DNA of 64,000 bases, from NCBI RefSeq assembly GCF_019059575.1, contig NW_024881540.1:806001-870000 (forward strand), in the 5' to 3' direction. Positions 37,201-43,200 of the stretch are shown here, in pieces (position 1 is the stretch's first letter; each line of letters opens with the position of its first letter). Source of the DNA: Amphibalanus amphitrite (taxonomy: Eukaryota; Arthropoda; Thecostraca; Balanomorpha; Balanidae). The notes under the pieces were generated by a model. It searched no databases. It was not told the origin of the DNA and saw nothing but the letters and a program-made list of their open reading frames with translations. The position numbers and the translations under genes were made by a program.

Positions 37201-40200
37201 CTGTTTATGGAGATGGCGGCCGATAAAATAAACGTTGAACTAGCTTATTTTATCCTGAATCTTACAAAACATGACGAAGGTAAGTAGTTATCATTTATCG
37301 AATTCATTTACTATGCCAGGCACATAAAATGAAATGAGTGAAACTCGCCAGGCAGTTCGGGGCCCAAACACCGCTCCCAACAGAGCCCACTCTTCTGTAA
37401 GGCATGGTTAACATCGCAATGCTGCAGTTTTGCCATGCCACCTGTTCTTCTATCAGTATATGAATTGCAATTATTCATGGAGATCCGGTTTGAGCAGTGC
37501 TTTGAGGCCTCATGTTAGTGGTGCATTCTCGTGTAACTTGACCGGGGATCCGTCGCAGAAAAGGGGCGACCAGCTAATCTGTGGAATGGCCGCAGCTGTG
37601 TGTATGCGTTGGGCTTCACACGAATGTGATGGCTTCCCGTAGACTTTACGGGTTCCCCCTAGAGCAGCGCAGCTGCCCGCTTGGAGTCGAAAAGCATCAC
37701 CTCTTTTCGACGCTGCCATGACGGCTCCCTAAGCCGTCGTATTGGTCTAATTGTAAAACATGCGGTAAAACACTTCGAGGCTCGTTCAACGTCCTGCCCT
37801 CCTTAGGTCGGAGAGGTTCAAGTTAGGTCGAAGGAGAGATGTGATAGGTCAGTGATAGGAGATGTGATAGGAGACACGAACACGGCCGACATATTCACTG
37901 AACAAAGTCGAAATCTGCGCGAGAAGTACCGAATAAATTGGAACTATAATGCGTCCTTAATTGGGACTCAAGTTCAAAAATGGACGACACTTTCTAGGAC
38001 TTCGGTAGAAAACAAACGTTTCTAAAAAGGTAGAGCAACATGCGGGAATACCTTTGGTTACCCAAGAAAAATACAAAGACAGGTTGCACATTTTGACTTT
38101 CGGGCAGCACCAAGCTGCATCATCTTTGTATTTGCTGCCTTGGGCTAAAAAGAAGAAGAAGAAGATATTGTACGTTTAACTCGCTGCTATTTCTTTATTT
38201 ATAATCACTGTTATTTCTTCGTTTATGTAGATGAAACAATAGAGATCACCTATACGTCCCGTAAGTTGGCATTTAAACGACTATACTAGCAATGCTTTAG
38301 GTGTAAGAGATACGGCTGAGACCTATGATGAGATCAAGATTACTTTACTACTCGATGAGCTTATCATGCTCTTATGCGATAATGTACCAGATAAAAGTAA
38401 TTCGTTTACTAGATAAATATCTAGACATATACATTAAATGCAGTCGCCAGTGTGATGCAGAGAAGCTGACACATTGTGCAACTCCCCTGTGCGCTGCACC
38501 CACCGCTCCTCATTGTGTCACCGCGTGTCACTTGGCGGCGCCGGCACAGTGTTTACGGGGCCGCTGGCCAGGCCGTGTCATCCGATATACCTGCGCCCGG
38601 ACACAGAGCAGACGGGATGACCGTCTGGGTGGCCGCGCGGCGCCACCTAATGAGACCGCCTGAGGCCCCATTCAGCGACACCGAGCAGCAACACGGCGGG
38701 CTCGATGGTGACGACTGACGAGGCATTAACATGCTAATGCGGGTCTCATTGATCTGTAGCTTTAGCGGATATACGATAATGTCGCCGAATGTGATTCCGT
38801 GCATCACGTGAAAATAATGTCATCTAGTTATAATCTAGTGTAACATTCCATGACATCGGCATTGACATTGCACAGCGCTTCCAGGCCTCCAGTTGCTATT
38901 TAAACATCTTAAATCATCCGTTTTAGATATATGACAGCAGGCAAGTGGGACCACCACATTGTAGTCATAACAAATGATCTATGGTCTTTAATGCGCCTTG
39001 CTATGAGCGGAAGTGGTAACATGAAATGTAATATCATTTGCATGCATCACTAAACGTTCTTGTTTAGTGATGTGACTGCTCTGACCTCTGTCACCGCTAA
39101 ACTGCATTGTAGCGTGTATCTAACTATGTACAGGTCTCGGGGGTTTTAGCGGTAGGTTTTGCACCTAGAAAATTTTGTGTACTTCAGGCTATAGGTATCC
39201 TCGTCGTCTTAAGCTTTTAAGTCTTGAAGATGCGATCGACTTGTTGGTTCACAAGCCGGCCATGATCGTGTAAAATGGCTTCATCGTAGATCGATTAGTT
39301 TCTGAGATATAAACGGAAATGTTAAAGTGCAAAACCTACCGCTTTATCTCGCGAGAGCCGTAGGGGAGAGTGGGGCACATTCGTGCAAAAAATGGATAAA
39401 CCCATATATCTGTTCTTTGGTTAGTGCAATGGCAAAATTGTTGATTGTAGTATGGAAAGGAACTATTGCAGATAGTTTTCCTCTTTAAAAGTTATCCTAT
39501 AAAATTATTGCTTCCATTAGAAAAAATGACATTTATTAACTCTGAACATTTGCACGAAACTGCCCCACCTATGGGGCACATTCGTTCAAGAGATGGGGCA
39601 CTTCCGTTCACCCGGCAAAATTCGAGAAATTACCGGGCATTACCAGAAATTTACCAAAGGAAATTGGCAGGTGGTCATTTCACTTGATTCCTTTCGACAA
39701 GAATGCATTGCACAACAAATGTAGAAAGAATGGGCTGGCCAACAAGAATGTGCCAACTGCCGGCCTCCCTGACCTCGCCAAGTTCGCGTGAATTGCTCGT
39801 CACGACGTCGCAAGCAGTCGAGACTGAGTCAGGCGAGCGTCATTAGAGAAACCTACTACAGATAAAGTCATAAATCGCAAAAACTAAAAAAAAAATATGC
39901 ACGAATGTGCCCCCAGGCAGTGCGTACACGAACCTGCCCCACAACGTTATTAGTAATATATTTCAAAATTTCTTTTTGAAAAAATGACACTTTTTCAACA
40001 AACAAGTTTGCAGCAGTTCCGTGAATAGAGTGGGCTTCTTCACCCCCAATTTTGAAAAGCTGAACCACATTTCCGAGTCAGGATCACGAAAATGGATGAT
40101 ATGAGAAAAGTTTGGAAAGCTCACGAATATTACAAATTTGCGTTTTTATCAAGCATGACAGCAGGTACAGTGTTGTCTTCTACGGTGAACGAAGGGCGGC

Positions 40201-43200
40201 AATGATAGACATATTTCCATAATTTACCTTGAGCTCGTGCAGTCACTCGTGTTCCCATAAACTGCTGAAAACGAATGTGCCCCATGCACGAATGTGCCCC
40301 ACTCTCCCCTACATACCTACTTCTATGAGTATCTATGTGACCTTTCCCAGTGTAAATAGCCATTTGAGTCTTCGAAATCCAGACCTATATGTGTAGTTAT
40401 TTCACGATGAAACGTCCAGTTTTTTACGCTCTTCCGGTATAAGGAGACGATTTCACAGCCGGAAGGATGATGGGAATAAGGGGGAGACATTGGTCTGGGC
40501 GGGCACCCTGGTGACCCGTCGGGGCTCAGCCCTTCACGTGGACAGGCCAACAGCCACTGCACCCGGCTACGAGCCTGCTCCTGGGTGGAGCTACCCGCAT
40601 GGGATAAAGGTGAACGTCCAGCCCAGATCTTAGGGTTGAGGTGTGGAGGAGAAGGACTTTTGAGCATCCTGAGGATGGGAACGTCGGAACGGACGTCAAG
40701 TGATGCAATTAACGTTGGCCTTGAATACAGAAAATGGAAGAAACGAGCTACGTACCAGCAAAACAAAAAAGCCTCGAAATGATTTTCACGCTTTCTTATC
40801 ACGCTCCTATCCCTAAATCATACGGATCACCTAAAGGCGCGGGAACCGGGGGGCAGGTTGCCCCTCACCTCTGGGGCCGTGGGGGTGGTGCCCCCACATT
40901 TTTGAGACGGAATACCGCACTTTTTTGTATGTAGGTACCTAAATGTTTTCTTTTTTTGTTGACAAAGGCAAAGCCAAGGGATGAAAAATAAGCATGGCCT
41001 AAAGCCCGTGAGAAAACTAGATTTGGGGGTACCCTAGGTTGATCTCTATCATGGTGTGCCCCCCCCCCCCAGTCTTGAAAGTAGCATCCGGGCCCCTGCC
41101 CTAAATCATCTGATTTCATCCCTAATCCTCGCCTATAGCCGTGCGGCGTGCCTACGTCCCTCGCACTCCATGCCGCGAGATATGCAGCCTTCAGCCTGAA
41201 TTAGCTTCTGGCGTCAGTTGTGCTGCAGTGCACACAAACCGGAAATCACCAGTTTGCCGGAGAATCTGCCAATGGCAGGTCAGGGAAGGCGTGCGCCGGC
41301 GACTGGCCGCCACGTGCTCGACACATGCTGGGCGGCGCCCAATTAGTCTTGTCGTTGCGTCACAGCCGTCTGAGCGGTGGGTGTGGGGCGCGGTCTGTCA
41401 GATCCCGCCGCCAGTGGTGACTCGCCTGCCCAGCGCTCGCTGGCGGGCCTCCAAACGGCAGTGGGAGGAGACTGTGCGGTGCACGCTCCGTGCAGCGGTC
41501 CCGGGGGTTAATGGTCTTATTATGCTGCCGCTCCCGTTATCGCCGGACGACCGCGCCATTTAACCCCGCCTGGTATATGCCACCGTGGTGCCATCCTGTC
41601 GGCCAGGCTCTGGAATTACTTCAGATCTACAACTTCCAAAGCTGGAGTCTGAAGTAATGCGGCACGTGTTCATTGTCATCATGATTACGCCTGTATTATA
41701 ATAGCATGTCAGTCGATATCAGACATAAGCCCATGAATAAAGTACCGCCCTGTCACCACCCAGTACGCGCTGTGGTGGGATGGTTATTAGTCAATCATGT
41801 ACTGATGGCATGTCGGTGCCGACTTCCGGCAGGAACCTGCCTCGCGCCATCGGCATGGCCATGCCCATCGTGACGCTGGTATACGTGGCCGCCAACGTAG
41901 CCTACTTCTCCGTGGTCTCGCCGAAGGAAATGCTCGCCTCCCCAGCCGTGGCAGTGGTGAGTGTGTACATCTGAATCCACTCTCTGAAATACATGCTCCA
42001 AAAAATATGGCTCGAATAGTACTTGTCTGCTAAGTACCTACTGACAGTTCGGTTTGAGCCTGAGTCCCAGAAACTCAGTGGGAAGTAAACACCTCGAGAT
42101 GACGTAGCAGGATAGTTATGCTCCGCAGGAACATGAAACGCAAACTTCAGATATTGCGTGGGCATAAACATTGTGTCGTGACCTCAAGCTACTTTTACCG
42201 TAAATATATTATTTGTTGCTAAAGCTAGCTTCACCAAACGGGGAAAATGAATCAGACTTGCATTTGACGCATTGAGGGCACAAATTAAATAATGAATTAT
42301 CTAATTGCAGCATTTATGAGGGCATGTGTATTACCCTGTAGCTTCAGCCCTGCCCAAATAAAGTTGCAGTCTGCTGCGATGTCTGGGATCATGGCACTGT
42401 CCCGATTGTAACTTCCACTTTCCCCACCCTCAGTCGTTTGGCGACAAGACGTTCGGCGTGATGGCCTGGTGCGTGCCCGTCTTCGTGGCCCTCTCCACCT
42501 TCGGCAGCGTCAACGGCATCATCTTCACGTCGTCGAGGCTGTTCTTTGTGGGCGCCCAGGAGGGCCAGCTGCCCGCCCTGCTGTCGTTCGTGCACACGGA
42601 GCGCGGCACGCCCGTTCCGGCGCTGCTGACACTGGTGAGGGACCCCACACACGGCCTTGGAGAGGCCAAGTTGGTCGAAAGTCTCGCTGTTGATTCTTAT
42701 ATACTTCAGCCATGCATAACACATTGAATCATTTTAGTGCCGTTTTGTTAGCCAATATCCATGTTCGCCATGTTTGCCTAAAAGAAAAGAAGTTACTGCG
42801 TGAATCGTAAAGCAGGGTTACCTAATATTACATTTCATTTCATGTATTTTACATTTCACGGAACAATAATGCTTCAATAGCGTTACGTCCACGGTGTTGT
42901 TACCTCGCCGCCCGCCTGTGTCCTGACGCGGCGCGTCCCGCACCCGTTCTCAGTACGGCCTATCTCTGGTGATGGTGGCGCTCGGCGACAATGTATTCCA
43001 GCTCATCGACTACGTATCGTTTGTGCTGTGGTCGATGGTGGGCGGTGCCGTGGCCGGCCAGCTCTGGTGGAGGTGGGTGCGGTAGCGGTTCCCGGGAGAG
43101 CTCTTAGCTAGAGACCGGAAACACCCATTGGTGGCTGTTTACAAGTGCTGACAACTCGCATCAGCATCGCTATGTTTTGGGTGTATCAAGACTCTATTAT

